Origin: Paenarthrobacter sp. A20
GTDB taxonomy: Bacteria; Actinomycetota; Actinomycetes; Actinomycetales; Micrococcaceae
Reading direction: 5' to 3'
NCBI RefSeq assembly: GCF_024168825.1
Contig: NZ_JALJWH010000001.1
Location: forward strand, 1,240,001-1,304,000
Length of the DNA stretch: 64,000 bases
A model generated the notes under the pieces. The model made no database searches. It saw only the letters and a list, made by a program, of their open reading frames with translations, and was not told the DNA's origin. This document shows, piece after piece, positions 8,156-16,971 of this stretch. Every line of letters starts with the position of its first letter. The first letter of the stretch is position 1. The translations under genes and the position numbers were made by a program.

Positions 8156-9993
8156 CCACCACTGCCGACAACGCGACTGCCACCGCCGTTGATTCCGTGT
8201 TCCACCTGGCCCCTGAACGCTGGGCCATTGCCAACAGGCACCTGGTCCGCAAGGCCATCGCCGAGTTCTCGCACGAACGCATCCTGGTCCCGGAGCTGAT
8301 CCGGGAGGAGGGCGCCGGCGTCGGCCTTTACAAGGTGGTGAGCGACGACGACACCGTTGAGTACCGCTTCCGGGCGCGCCTCCTGCAGTTGGAGCACTGG
8401 TCCGTCTCCGCGGAATCCATCGTGAAGCTGCGCGACGGCGAGGAATTGCCGGTGGACGCTTTGGACTTCATCGCCGAGTTCCATGAGGCACTGGCCATCC
8501 GCCAGGAAATGCTGCCTGTCTATCTGGAGGAAATCAGCAGCACGCTGGCCAGCCACGCGTACAAGCAGGGCAAACCGTTCAGCTCAGCCCAGTTGGCTGC
8601 GGGCATCACTGGCGGGGCTGACCGCGCTGCCGACTTCCAGGCCATCGAACACAGCATGACCGAGGGGCACCCTTGCTTCGTGGCCAACAATGGCCGGCTG
8701 GGCTTCGGGATTGCCGACTACCACGCCTTCGCGCCGGAAACGGGTGCCACGGTGAAGCTGCAGTGGATCGCGGTGCACCGCAGCAAGGCGGTGTTCACGT
8801 CCAGCGCAGGACTGGATTACCGGACCCATTTTGAAGCCGAACTCGGACCAGCCACGCTTGATTGGTTCAACGCTGAACTCTCCGCATCCGGACTGGACCC
8901 CGAGGACTACCTGCTCATGCCAGTCCACCCCTGGCAGTGGGACAACAAACTCACCGTGACGTTCGCGGCAGAAATCGCCCAGCGCCACATTGTCCACCTC
9001 GGAGCCGGGGAGGACGCCTACCAGGCGCAGCAGTCCATCCGCACGTTCTTCAACACCGACTACCCGGAGAAGGCCTACGTCAAGACGGCCATGTCCGTGC
9101 TGAACATGGGCTTCATGCGTGGCTTGTCCCCGCAGTACATGAAAGCGACGCCGGCCATCAACGACTGGTTGCAGGAACTGATCGGAAACGACCAGGAGCT
9201 CCAGAACCGGGGCCTGGCCATGATCCGCGAATCAGCAGCCATCGGTTACCACAACCACTACTACGAGGCCGCCTCCGCCAAGGGCTCTCCCTACCGGAAG
9301 ATGCTCTCAGCGCTGTGGAGGGAAAGTCCCCTTCCGCTGCTCAAGGACGGCCAGCAGTTGGCCACCATGGCATCGCTGCTGCACGTTGATGGGGCCGGGA
9401 ACTCCGTGGTCACGTCCCTGATTGAACGTTCAGGCCTGGCACCCACAGAGTGGCTTCGCCGCTACTTCGACGCCTACCTGGTGCCGCTGGTCCACTGCCT
9501 CTACGAGTACGAGCTCGCGTTCATGCCCCACGGCGAGAATGTCATCCTGATCCTCGAGGACGGTGTGCCGGTCCGCGCAATCATGAAGGACATCGCCGAG
9601 GAAATCGTGGTCATGGGGGACAGGCTGGAACTGCCGGAGGAGGTCTCCCGCGTGAAGGCCGAGATCCCTGCCGAGGAAATGGTCCTGGCGATCTTCACGG
9701 ACGTGTTCGACTGCATCTTCCGCTTCCTTGGAGCCATCCTTGTGGAGGACGGGACGTTGCGCGAGGACGAGTTCTGGGGAACCGCAGCTGCCGTGCTCCG
9801 CGAATACCAGCAGCGCCACCCGGAGCTTGCAGACCAGTTCGCCATGCACGATCTCTTCGCGGCCGACTTCGAACTGTCATGCCTCAACCGCCTGCAGTTG
9901 CGGAACAACCAGCAGATGCTGGACATCTCGGATCCCTCCGGAGGACTCCAGATGGCAGGCCGGCTGGCGAACCCGTTGGCTAAGTTCGCCTAG
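8152..9993 (+). CDS. desD: NIS siderophore synthetase, IucA/IucC family (DesD-type)
   Basis: 613 residues from GTG 8152, overlapping desC by 4 nt. It shows the IucA/IucC signatures: EGHPCFVANNGRLGFG (ATP site region), HPWQWDNKL, KTAMSVLNMGFMRGLSP, GYHNHYYEA, and HGENVILILEDG with RAIMKDI, followed by the FhuF-like C-terminal part. Family role: ATP-dependent, ribosome-independent amide bond formation joining hydroxamate units, giving a desferrioxamine-like trimer or macrocycle. No siderophore exporter or ferrisiderophore uptake gene is present in the window. The 3' end overlaps the convergent BNR gene by 14 bases. Confidence 0.92.
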   Translation: MTTTADNATATAVDSVFHLAPERWAIANRHLVRKAIAEFSHERILVPELIREEGAGVGLYKVVSDDDTVEYRFRARLLQLEHWSVSAESIVKLRDGEELPVDALDFIAEFHEALAIRQEMLPVYLEEISSTLASHAYKQGKPFSSAQLAAGITGGADRAADFQAIEHSMTEGHPCFVANNGRLGFGIADYHAFAPETGATVKLQWIAVHRSKAVFTSSAGLDYRTHFEAELGPATLDWFNAELSASGLDPEDYLLMPVHPWQWDNKLTVTFAAEIAQRHIVHLGAGEDAYQAQQSIRTFFNTDYPEKAYVKTAMSVLNMGFMRGLSPQYMKATPAINDWLQELIGNDQELQNRGLAMIRESAAIGYHNHYYEAASAKGSPYRKMLSALWRESPLPLLKDGQQLATMASLLHVDGAGNSVVTSLIERSGLAPTEWLRRYFDAYLVPLVHCLYEYELAFMPHGENVILILEDGVPVRAIMKDIAEEIVVMGDRLELPEEVSRVKAEIPAEEMVLAIFTDVFDCIFRFLGAILVEDGTLREDEFWGTAAAVLREYQQRHPELADQFAMHDLFAADFELSCLNRLQLRNNQQMLDISDPSGGLQMAGRLANPLAKFA

Positions 9994-11302
9994 TCAGGCG
10001 CAGTACCACCTCGGTCTCATACGCCTGCGAGGACTTCATTGATCCCCTGAACCAGCACACTGCGTGCACCGAAGGGTCGCCGGGCACCACCATCGGGCGG
10101 AGGTTGTCCACGGAGGAGTCTTCGGTCACGGCTTCCCACGTCCAGCTCACTCCGGCGTCGGAAGTTACACCGCGGTAGATCTCGTAGTGCGCGGTAGCAA
10201 CAGCCGTCCGTGGATCTACCGGCGTGGAGATGTACACCCGGTCCAGGTTGTTGGGGTCCACGGCGCCCAGCCCTGTGTAGTCCTGCTCGTGCGGCAGCAG
10301 GCCCGCACCGGCGACGGCGAGCGGATGAAGTTCCCAGCGCACCCCATCAAAGCGGGCGTACAGCAGGCGGTGATCGTCGACGTCGAGCATTTGCTCCCGC
10401 TGCAGCGGACCGTTGACGTCGTTGGCCCGGCAGGTGACGATCGCGGCAAGTTCCTTGCCCTGCCGGCGAAGGTCAGTAGTCCAGCCATGGGTGAGGGTGT
10501 CGCCGTCGAGCGTCATCCCGGCCTCAAAAACGGTGGTGAGGGCCATCTGGTTGACGCCGGCCGAACCGATGACGGGCTTGCCAACCACGGTCCCCCCGGC
10601 GTCGTGGAGCCCATCGCCTTGGATGTAGCCGTGGTAGATGCTGTTGTTGAAGTCGCGCGGGTGGTGGTCCGTGGTGATGAGGTCGATGCGGTCAACGCCG
10701 TTGGACACGTACCGGGTGTAGCCGTTGACATAGCCGATCTTAGGGCGGGTGAAGAGCTTGCCGCCGTAGCTCCAGGTGCTGCCGTCATCGTCGGAGACCA
10801 GCAGCGTGGGGTCGTCGTTGATGGCGCGGACAAAGTTGTAGACCCGTTCTTCGGCGTCGAGCCGCTGCAGGTTGGAGTAAGTGGCACCGCGGCCGTCCGC
10901 AAGCTCAGTCCAATCGAACTGCTGCTCCGGTTCCCATGCTGAAGCGTCGTGCGGGTGGGTGGAAACCCGCCACCGTGAGTAGTTGTCCGTCTTGTGCTTG
11001 GCGTACATTGCCACGTAACGGCCATCCGGCCGGATCAGGAGAGCCGGCGCATTGTGGTCATCGGCCTCCAGGCGTTCGTGGAGGACGTGGATGCTGCACT
11101 CGCCGGTAGCAAGATCCAGGACAGAGATCTCGATGTTGCCCCCGCGTTCAAGCCCTCCCGGGCCCTCCGGTGCGGCAACCGACCCGAGCAGCAGCGAGTT
11201 GTTGGCGGGGTCGATGAGTGCCCGCTCATCCTGGAACCAGCACCAGGCGCCGTTGTTGTTGAGGACCAGTGGCTCCTGCAGGGATGGTGCGTCGTTGACC
11301 AT
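9980..11302 (-). CDS. BNR-repeat (putative sialidase/polysaccharide lyase-like) protein
   Basis: 440 residues from ATG 11302, with AAGGA five bases upstream. The sequence matches the BNR_4 family: GAWCWFQDERALID near the N-terminus, LLIRPDGRYVAMYAKHKTD, DDDGSTWSYGGKLF (an Asp-box, S-x-D-x-G-x-T-W-like), and a second SDAGVSWTWEAV. A multi-bladed beta-propeller is expected. No signal peptide is seen, so it is probably cytoplasmic. Related proteins act on oligo- or polysaccharides, but the substrate is unknown here. It is monocistronic and convergent to desD, with a 14-bp overlap of coding ends. Confidence 0.8.
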   Translation of the reverse strand: MVNDAPSLQEPLVLNNNGAWCWFQDERALIDPANNSLLLGSVAAPEGPGGLERGGNIEISVLDLATGECSIHVLHERLEADDHNAPALLIRPDGRYVAMYAKHKTDNYSRWRVSTHPHDASAWEPEQQFDWTELADGRGATYSNLQRLDAEERVYNFVRAINDDPTLLVSDDDGSTWSYGGKLFTRPKIGYVNGYTRYVSNGVDRIDLITTDHHPRDFNNSIYHGYIQGDGLHDAGGTVVGKPVIGSAGVNQMALTTVFEAGMTLDGDTLTHGWTTDLRRQGKELAAIVTCRANDVNGPLQREQMLDVDDHRLLYARFDGVRWELHPLAVAGAGLLPHEQDYTGLGAVDPNNLDRVYISTPVDPRTAVATAHYEIYRGVTSDAGVSWTWEAVTEDSSVDNLRPMVVPGDPSVHAVCWFRGSMKSSQAYETEVVLRLTRRT

Positions 11303-11437
11303 GGAAATCCTTTGCGGCTTTGCATCGTTTCAAAACCATCTTACGCACCGACGTTCCCGTTAGTGGCAATCCTCCTCGGCCGTATCGTCATGAGGTGCCA
11401 TCCCGGCGCGGGCCGGGGAGGGGACTAGTCTTGGCGC

Positions 11438-12223
11438 ATGACGACACGAGCCAATGAACTCACCGCCTTGGTCACTGGGGCCACCGCCGGGCTCGGTGCG
11501 GAATTCGCCCGCCAACTCGCCGAAGCCGGACACCACCTGGTCCTGGTAGCCCGCGACGAAGAACGCCTGAAGGAAAAGGCAGAAGAGCTTGAACGCGACT
11601 TCAGTATCTCGGTGGAGGTCCTGTCCGCGGACCTGACCACCGACGTCGGGGTTTCGGCAGTGGCGGACCGGTTGCGGGACGCTGGCCGTCCGGTGGACGT
11701 GCTGGTCAATAACGCCGGCATCGGGTTGTTGAAGCCATTCGAGAGGAACGGCCTGGATGAGGAACGGCGACACCTTCGGCTGCACGTCCAGACACCCATG
11801 GAGCTGTGCCACGCTGCGCTCGAAGTGATGCTGGCACGGGGGAAGGGCCGGATCATCAACGTCGCCAGCGTGGCAGCGTTCGCCAACAGGGGCACCTACT
11901 CTGCTGCCAAGGCCTGGCAAGTGACGTTCAGCCGGTGGGCCAACATCACCTACGCGAAATCCGGAGTGCAGGTCACCGCGGTTTGCCCGGGTTTCACCCA
12001 CACCGAGTTCCACGATCGCATGGGCATGGATAAGTCCGTGGCTCCCCGATTCCTGTGGCTCACAGCCGAACGAGTGGTGCGCGAAGGGCTGGAGGACAAC
12101 GCCGAAGGCAAAGGCGTTTCCATACCGACGCGCAGGTACAAGGTGGTCAGCTTCTTCGCCCGCATCCTGCCAGCCAAGCTCACGTCCGGCCCACCTCGTC
12201 GGCCACTGGAGCCATCGACGTAA
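11438..12223 (+). CDS. Short-chain dehydrogenase/reductase
   Basis: 261 residues. Classical SDR: TGATAGLG nucleotide-binding glycine motif at residues 13-20, NNAGIG near residue 91, and the catalytic YSAAK (Tyr154, Lys158) with the upstream Ser in NVASVAAF. The preceding basic residue ARDEE after strand 2 suggests NADP(H). The C-terminal VSFFARILPAKL resembles the DltE/YqjQ-like subgroup. Substrate unknown. No strong ribosome site precedes the ATG; TAGTCT ~9 bases before it could be a -10 element of a near-leaderless transcript. Confidence 0.9.
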   Translation: MTTRANELTALVTGATAGLGAEFARQLAEAGHHLVLVARDEERLKEKAEELERDFSISVEVLSADLTTDVGVSAVADRLRDAGRPVDVLVNNAGIGLLKPFERNGLDEERRHLRLHVQTPMELCHAALEVMLARGKGRIINVASVAAFANRGTYSAAKAWQVTFSRWANITYAKSGVQVTAVCPGFTHTEFHDRMGMDKSVAPRFLWLTAERVVREGLEDNAEGKGVSIPTRRYKVVSFFARILPAKLTSGPPRRPLEPST

Positions 12224-12330
12224 AACCCGGTCCGGTGGTGTTCACTTGATCGGTTCCGGGCCTTAGGCTGGGGCTGGAATGTGGCACCGGGCGCGGCTGC
12301 CGCACTGGGGCTACAGCAGCGTGGTCCCGC

Positions 12331-14142
12331 ATGCAGGCCTCACGAAGGTCTTGTTTGCCCGCGTATGATGCCGTGTCCGAAGCGGGTAGCGGCATGGGCG
12401 AATCGGCTCCAATGGGTGGCCAGGGGCGGCGCGGAACGCACGACGGCGGTGCCGTCGCCATGGCGGACAGCGACATGGAACTGGTCCTGCAGGTCCGTTC
12501 GGGGGACAAAGCTGCGTTCGAGACGCTCTATGGGCGGCACCATTCCATTGCCCGAACGGTGGCCGCAGCGCAACTGGACAACTTTGCTGACGTGGACGAT
12601 GTTGTGGCTGACGCTTTCGCCTCTGTTTACCAGGCCCTGGCCGCGGGGAAGGGACCTGATACCTTTTTCCGCGCGTACCTTCTGACCGCGGTCCGGCGAA
12701 CGGCCCACCTCATGAACAGGGCGGCGACCCGTACGCGCCCAACATCTGAGTCTTACATGTTGGATTCGGCAATTGCCCATGATGATCCAGCCCTGGCTGC
12801 GTTCGAATCAACAGCGGTGGCCCAGGCGTTCCGCTCTCTTCCTGCCCGTTGGCAGGAAGTCCTTTGGTACGTGGACATCGAGGGGCTGAAGCCCGCTGCA
12901 GTTTCGCCGCTGCTTGGCCTGACTCCCAATGGAGTCTCCTCCCTTGCCCTCCGCGCACGGGAACGCCTGCGCCAGGCCTACCTTCAGAACCACATCAGGT
13001 CCTCGGCAGGGGAAGACTGCGAGGAATGCTCAACCCAGTTGGGCGCGTACTCCCGGGACGGGCTGAACCGGAGGAGCCAGGACAGGGTTCAGGCACATCT
13101 TGAGAACTGCCCCAAGTGCACTGCCTTGCTCCTGGATCTCAATGACGTCCAGTCAGCCATGCGGGCTGTGGTCTTCCCGTTGGTCGCAGGTGCAGCGTTT
13201 ACCTCCGTCTTTCCAGCTCTTGCAGGGGCGGGCACCGGCGCCGGGGCGGGCGCCGGCTTGGTGCACGGCGTGCCGCACAAGGAGATGGCCTTCTTCTTGA
13301 AAGTGGGCGCAGGTGTGCTGGCCGTCGCGGCAGTGACGGTGGGCGCGGCCGTGGCGTTTGGAGGTGGAGGACCGGCCGCGGTGGGCCCGCCTGTGGCGGA
13401 GGCGTACCCTACCTCTGGTGGGCAAGTTTCCCATGGCACAGATCCGCCCGGCCCTGGAGCCGGGGAAGACGAGGAGTCCGAACTACCGGGCCCCGATGAG
13501 CCGTCAAACGGAGGGATCGAGAAGCCAGCCTTGTTTCCCTTTCCCATGCCCACGAAAACAACACCCATCGGGTTCCCAAAGCCCGCGCCGTCCCCGACGC
13601 AACCACTGTTTCCGACGTTCGCACCCACAGGGCCACCGACCTTCCCGGCCCTGGTGCCGACTCCGGGCCCAACCCTTGCTCCAGGCCCAACGTCAACGCC
13701 GAGTCCTTCCGCAACGCCAGTCCCCCCTCCGCCGCAAACCCCCACGGCCACGCCCACCCCTACCGCCACCGACGCACCGACACCGGAGCCCGCAGTGACG
13801 GCGACGTTCACAGCAGAACCGGGTACCACGGCCTCGGATACCAATGTCTCCATCACCTTCCACCTGCAGGGAGGGACTGTGCCGGCCGCCGCCGAGGTGG
13901 TGTTCACGATTTCTGCCGGCGCGGACATGATTCCAGGAAAATTGATCGAACCGCCAGGCTGGAACTGCTCGTCAGCTGACTCGGCCACCAGGCAATTCCG
14001 CTGCACCAGCACCGCTGTGGACCCGGAGGCCCTGGAGTTCCTGCTCGGCGTCTCCAAAGTGGACGACGCGGGGACCACCACGATGTACTACGAGTTCAGC
14101 GGTACAGGCATTGAGACGGCAACATTCTCCAACACCTTCTAA
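12331..14142 (+). CDS. ECF sigma factor fused to zinc anti-sigma-like module, membrane helix and extracellular domain
   Basis: The frame is 603 residues. The start is uncertain: ATGs at 12331, 12394, 12415 and 12460 lack clear ribosome sites, and sigma homology begins only after Met44. Order of parts: sigma region 2 (~50-130, LVLQVRSGDKAAFETLY), sigma region 4 (~155-225, RWQEVLWYVDIEGLKP and an HTH), an HxxxCxxC motif (HLENCPKC) as in zinc anti-sigma domains, hydrophobic segments (~275-310 and ~321-343), a long Pro/Thr-rich spacer (~375-490), and a C-terminal ~110-residue Ig/DUF11-like domain with two Cys (WNCSS, FRCTS). This predicts a membrane-tethered sigma factor sensing the envelope. A paralogue without the membrane part is at 51478-52287. 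Confidence 0.82.
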   Translation: MQASRRSCLPAYDAVSEAGSGMGESAPMGGQGRRGTHDGGAVAMADSDMELVLQVRSGDKAAFETLYGRHHSIARTVAAAQLDNFADVDDVVADAFASVYQALAAGKGPDTFFRAYLLTAVRRTAHLMNRAATRTRPTSESYMLDSAIAHDDPALAAFESTAVAQAFRSLPARWQEVLWYVDIEGLKPAAVSPLLGLTPNGVSSLALRARERLRQAYLQNHIRSSAGEDCEECSTQLGAYSRDGLNRRSQDRVQAHLENCPKCTALLLDLNDVQSAMRAVVFPLVAGAAFTSVFPALAGAGTGAGAGAGLVHGVPHKEMAFFLKVGAGVLAVAAVTVGAAVAFGGGGPAAVGPPVAEAYPTSGGQVSHGTDPPGPGAGEDEESELPGPDEPSNGGIEKPALFPFPMPTKTTPIGFPKPAPSPTQPLFPTFAPTGPPTFPALVPTPGPTLAPGPTSTPSPSATPVPPPPQTPTATPTPTATDAPTPEPAVTATFTAEPGTTASDTNVSITFHLQGGTVPAAAEVVFTISAGADMIPGKLIEPPGWNCSSADSATRQFRCTSTAVDPEALEFLLGVSKVDDAGTTTMYYEFSGTGIETATFSNTF

Positions 14143-14167
14143 GCAACACGTTCGGAGGTGACTGGCT

Positions 14168-15256
14168 TCAGGTGCGGGGGACCGGGTTAATCTGCGGTCC
14201 TTGAGGAACGCTCCTCCGCGGTGCCCGAACCAACACGGCCACCGCGATGCCCACCACCGCTCCCACGAACGTCTCGATGGCACGCTCCATCACCAGCACG
14301 CCTGGATCCATGGGTGCCGCAAGCTGGGCGATGAGCAGGATCACGGGAGTGAAGAACACCATGGCCCATCCGTAATGCCGCGCCATGAACAGCTCGGTGG
14401 GGAACTGGCACACCACCACCAGCACGGCGAGGACCACTGCGGTCTGGCCAGGGAAGTACTGAAGCGGCGATAGTGGACCGGGGAAAAGTACGACGGCGAC
14501 CACCGCCAACCCGAGGAACGTCCCCACAATGCGGTGGATGCCCCGGTGGACTCGGCTGGGGAGGTCAGCGCCGGCGAGTGGAACGGCTGCGGCAGCCATG
14601 GCCCAGTGCGGGTGGCCACTGCCGCTGAGGACACCGATGGCCCCGGCGGCACTTACTGCGAGGGAATAGCGCGCAGCATGGACCAGCGCTGCCTGACGCA
14701 GCGGGCCGCGGAGGACGGGAACATCACGGGCGGCGCCAGCCTCCCACGCGCGGTGCCGGAACCAGCCGGCGAAGCCAACCAGCAAGGAAAAGCCGGCGGA
14801 TGCAGCTCCGATGAGTACCGCCGTCGTCCAGGGAACATTGGTGGGCACGGACGCGCAGGCGCCCAATGCGAGGATGCCGAAGAACGGTCCGATGGGCCTG
14901 AGGCGCACGGCGTCCGCATAGAGGGAACCGGCGCCGGCGAACACGGTGACCACGAGGACCAACCACCAGGAGTGGATGTGGTTGACGGACAGGAACACGC
15001 CGATGGACAGCCCACCCACCAGGAACAGGGCCGCTTGGGACTGGTGCTTGAGCCTGAGCTGATGTGCCTCGTTGCGCCCGTACATCCCGGTCAGAGCACC
15101 AAACACGGCGTACATCATGAGGTCCGGGCGGCCGATGAGGATAAGGAACAGTCCCGGCACCGCGACACTGAGGGCAACACGTACAGCCGAGAGGCGATCG
15201 TTGTTGGCAGGGCCCAGCCGGTGTAGTTCGCGGGCATGGGCGATGATTGCGGGCAC
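14168..15256 (-). CDS. FUSC-family membrane protein (aromatic acid exporter-like)
   Basis: 362 residues from ATG 15256. Two blocks of hydrophobic helices (about residues 25-170 and 195-350) separated by a polar RHRAWEAGAARD segment fit the FUSC/ArAE inner-membrane family. Recognisable parts are ALTGMYGRNEAHQLRLK after the first helix pair and HRGIHRIVGTFLGL in the second block, the latter typical of FUSC_2. Family members are implicated in efflux of aromatic acids, but the substrate is unknown. It is convergent with the sigma fusion gene, only 25 bases apart. Confidence 0.8.
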   Translation of the reverse strand: MPAIIAHARELHRLGPANNDRLSAVRVALSVAVPGLFLILIGRPDLMMYAVFGALTGMYGRNEAHQLRLKHQSQAALFLVGGLSIGVFLSVNHIHSWWLVLVVTVFAGAGSLYADAVRLRPIGPFFGILALGACASVPTNVPWTTAVLIGAASAGFSLLVGFAGWFRHRAWEAGAARDVPVLRGPLRQAALVHAARYSLAVSAAGAIGVLSGSGHPHWAMAAAAVPLAGADLPSRVHRGIHRIVGTFLGLAVVAVVLFPGPLSPLQYFPGQTAVVLAVLVVVCQFPTELFMARHYGWAMVFFTPVILLIAQLAAPMDPGVLVMERAIETFVGAVVGIAVAVLVRAPRRSVPQGPQINPVPRT

Positions 15257-15388
15257 GGGGAAACACCACCAATCATCGAGGGACTCCCTTGAAAATTATC
15301 AGGATGACCAGCACCCCGCCATTAGCCCGGTCACAAGCCGTAGCGGGATAGGGCACACGCACCCCGGATGGTCTGGGAAGATCGAGGT

Positions 15389-15859
15389 ATGCCCGTCGCT
15401 TTCGTCTGCCGCACCCGCTCCGCCATGCCGCCGCAGGAGTTGTTCGATCTCGCCCGCAACATTGACGCCCACGTGGGGTCCATGACCAAGAGCCGCGAGA
15501 AGGCCGTGGACGGTGTCACCACTGGTTTGATCTCCGAAGGTGAGACTGTCACCTGGCAGGCGTGGCACCTCGGCGTCCGGTTCCGCATGACCAGCCGCAT
15601 CACGCGGATGGAGGCACCGGCGTCGTTCTCGGACGAACAGGTGAAGGGCCCCTTCAAGTACCTCCGCCACACGCACGAGTTCCGGCCCAACGGAAGCGGG
15701 ACACTCATGGTGGACACTGTGGAGTTTGCCGCACCGTTCGGTCCATTGGGCCGATGGGTGGAGAAGCTGGTGCTGGCCCGCTACCTGCAGAACCTGATCG
15801 AAGTACGCAACGAATTCCTGGTGGCCCAAGCACCTCCAGCGCTGGATAGCCGGCCATGA
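15389..15859 (+). CDS. SRPBCC (START-like) family protein
   Basis: 156 residues from ATG 15389 (MPVAFVCRTR); the longer in-frame ATG 15368 is less likely because the conserved fold begins at this residue and GGAAG lies 8 bases upstream. Sequence features of polyketide-cyclase-like proteins: PPQELFDLARNIDAH, a central WHLGVRFRMTSRIT, and the C-terminal helix RWVEKLVLARYLQNLIEVRNEFL. It likely binds a small hydrophobic ligand; no function can be given. The stop overlaps the next start (ATGA), so it is translationally coupled to the GNAT gene. Confidence 0.82.
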   Translation: MPVAFVCRTRSAMPPQELFDLARNIDAHVGSMTKSREKAVDGVTTGLISEGETVTWQAWHLGVRFRMTSRITRMEAPASFSDEQVKGPFKYLRHTHEFRPNGSGTLMVDTVEFAAPFGPLGRWVEKLVLARYLQNLIEVRNEFLVAQAPPALDSRP

Positions 15860-16371
15860 TCAGGCTCGCGCATGCGGACGATCTCCTGATTTTGCAGGAC
15901 ATCGAGCGTGCCGCGGGCCAGGCTTTCCGGGCATTGGGGATGGACTCCATCGCCGAGGACGAGCCCCTCTCCGTCGAGGAGCTGAACCACTATGCCGTAG
16001 CTGGCCGGGCATGGGTGTTCGTGGACGGGCTCGACTATCCAGTGGCTTATCTCCTGGCGGACATCGTGGATGGAGCCGGCCACGTTGAGCAAGTCAGCGT
16101 CCACCCCGACTATGCCCACCAGGGCCTGGGCCGCGAACTGCTGCACGCGGCGCGGGTATGGTCCAGGGGACATGGGATGCATCGGCAAACCCTCAGCACT
16201 TTCCGGGATGTGCCGTGGAACGCCCCGTACTACCGTCGGCTTGGGTTCGAAGTGCTCGACGCCGGCACCTGGGGGCCCGAACTGGCCCGCCTCATGGAGC
16301 ACGAAGCCGGGTTGGGCTTGACCCGCTGGCCACGAGTAGCGATGTGGCGCCCGGCGGTACCGCCGAAGTAG
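15856..16371 (+). CDS. GNAT-family N-acetyltransferase
   Basis: 171 residues, start ATG 15856 overlapping the SRPBCC stop. The acetyl-CoA-binding motif A is clear: HVEQVSVHPDYAHQGLGRELL (V..Y...G.G..L). It starts IRLAHADDLLILQDIERAAGQAF, typical of GNAT proteins, and includes APYYRRLGFEVLD near the C-terminus. Substrate unknown; homologues are often annotated as generic amino-group acetyltransferases. It forms a two-gene operon with the SRPBCC gene. Confidence 0.9.
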   Translation: MIRLAHADDLLILQDIERAAGQAFRALGMDSIAEDEPLSVEELNHYAVAGRAWVFVDGLDYPVAYLLADIVDGAGHVEQVSVHPDYAHQGLGRELLHAARVWSRGHGMHRQTLSTFRDVPWNAPYYRRLGFEVLDAGTWGPELARLMEHEAGLGLTRWPRVAMWRPAVPPK

Positions 16372-16428
16372 GGCAGGAAACTTTCGTACCGTGGTTACAC
16401 TTGCCGGGCTGCCGGACATTAACCGGGT

Positions 16429-16971
16429 ATGAGCTTGCAAACGCATCTGGGGGATCGCGTGGACGTGAAAAGACAAAAGCGGTTTACGGCGGCCCATGCA
16501 GCCTGTCACGACGCCGTGTACCGCTACTTTCGTCGCCGAACCACGAATCCTTCCACGGCGGAAGACCTATGCGCCGAGGTCTTTCGGATCACGTGGGAGA
16601 AGTCCGCGCATGAGGACCAAGACCTCTCGGCCATGGTCCTCTTCGGCATCGCCCATAACGTATTGCGCAATCACATGAGGTCCTCGGCTCGTTCCGCCAA
16701 CCTTTTGTCTTCCCTTCTCATGGAGCGCATGGACTTGGGCCAAGACCACGGAACCGACGCAGACGCGTCCGTCCGGGATGCCTTGGACCAGCTCAAGCCG
16801 GACGACCGCGAGGTCCTGCTGCTCACGTACTGGGACGGATTCACCTCGAGCGAGGTATCCGACCTCCTCAACACCTCGGCCACCGCCGTACGGATGCGCC
16901 TTCACCGTGCCAGGAAAGCGCTCGGCCACCTGCTCCAGCGCGAACGAGAGTCACAGGAGTCCCAACGATGA
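16429..16971 (+). CDS. ECF RNA polymerase sigma factor
   Basis: 180 residues from ATG 16429. A GTG at 16459 has a better ribosome site (GGGGGA 4-9 bases upstream) and would give a 170-residue protein, still complete for the family. Sigma region 2 (CHDAVYRYFRRRTTNPSTAEDLCAEVFRITWE) is followed by region 4 (LDQLKPDDREVLLLTYWDGFTSSEVSDLLNTSATAVRMRLHRARKAL). The stop overlaps the next gene by 4 nt. The next gene, with one membrane helix, looks like its cognate anti-sigma factor. No target promoter is apparent upstream. Confidence 0.92.
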   Translation: MSLQTHLGDRVDVKRQKRFTAAHAACHDAVYRYFRRRTTNPSTAEDLCAEVFRITWEKSAHEDQDLSAMVLFGIAHNVLRNHMRSSARSANLLSSLLMERMDLGQDHGTDADASVRDALDQLKPDDREVLLLTYWDGFTSSEVSDLLNTSATAVRMRLHRARKALGHLLQRERESQESQR

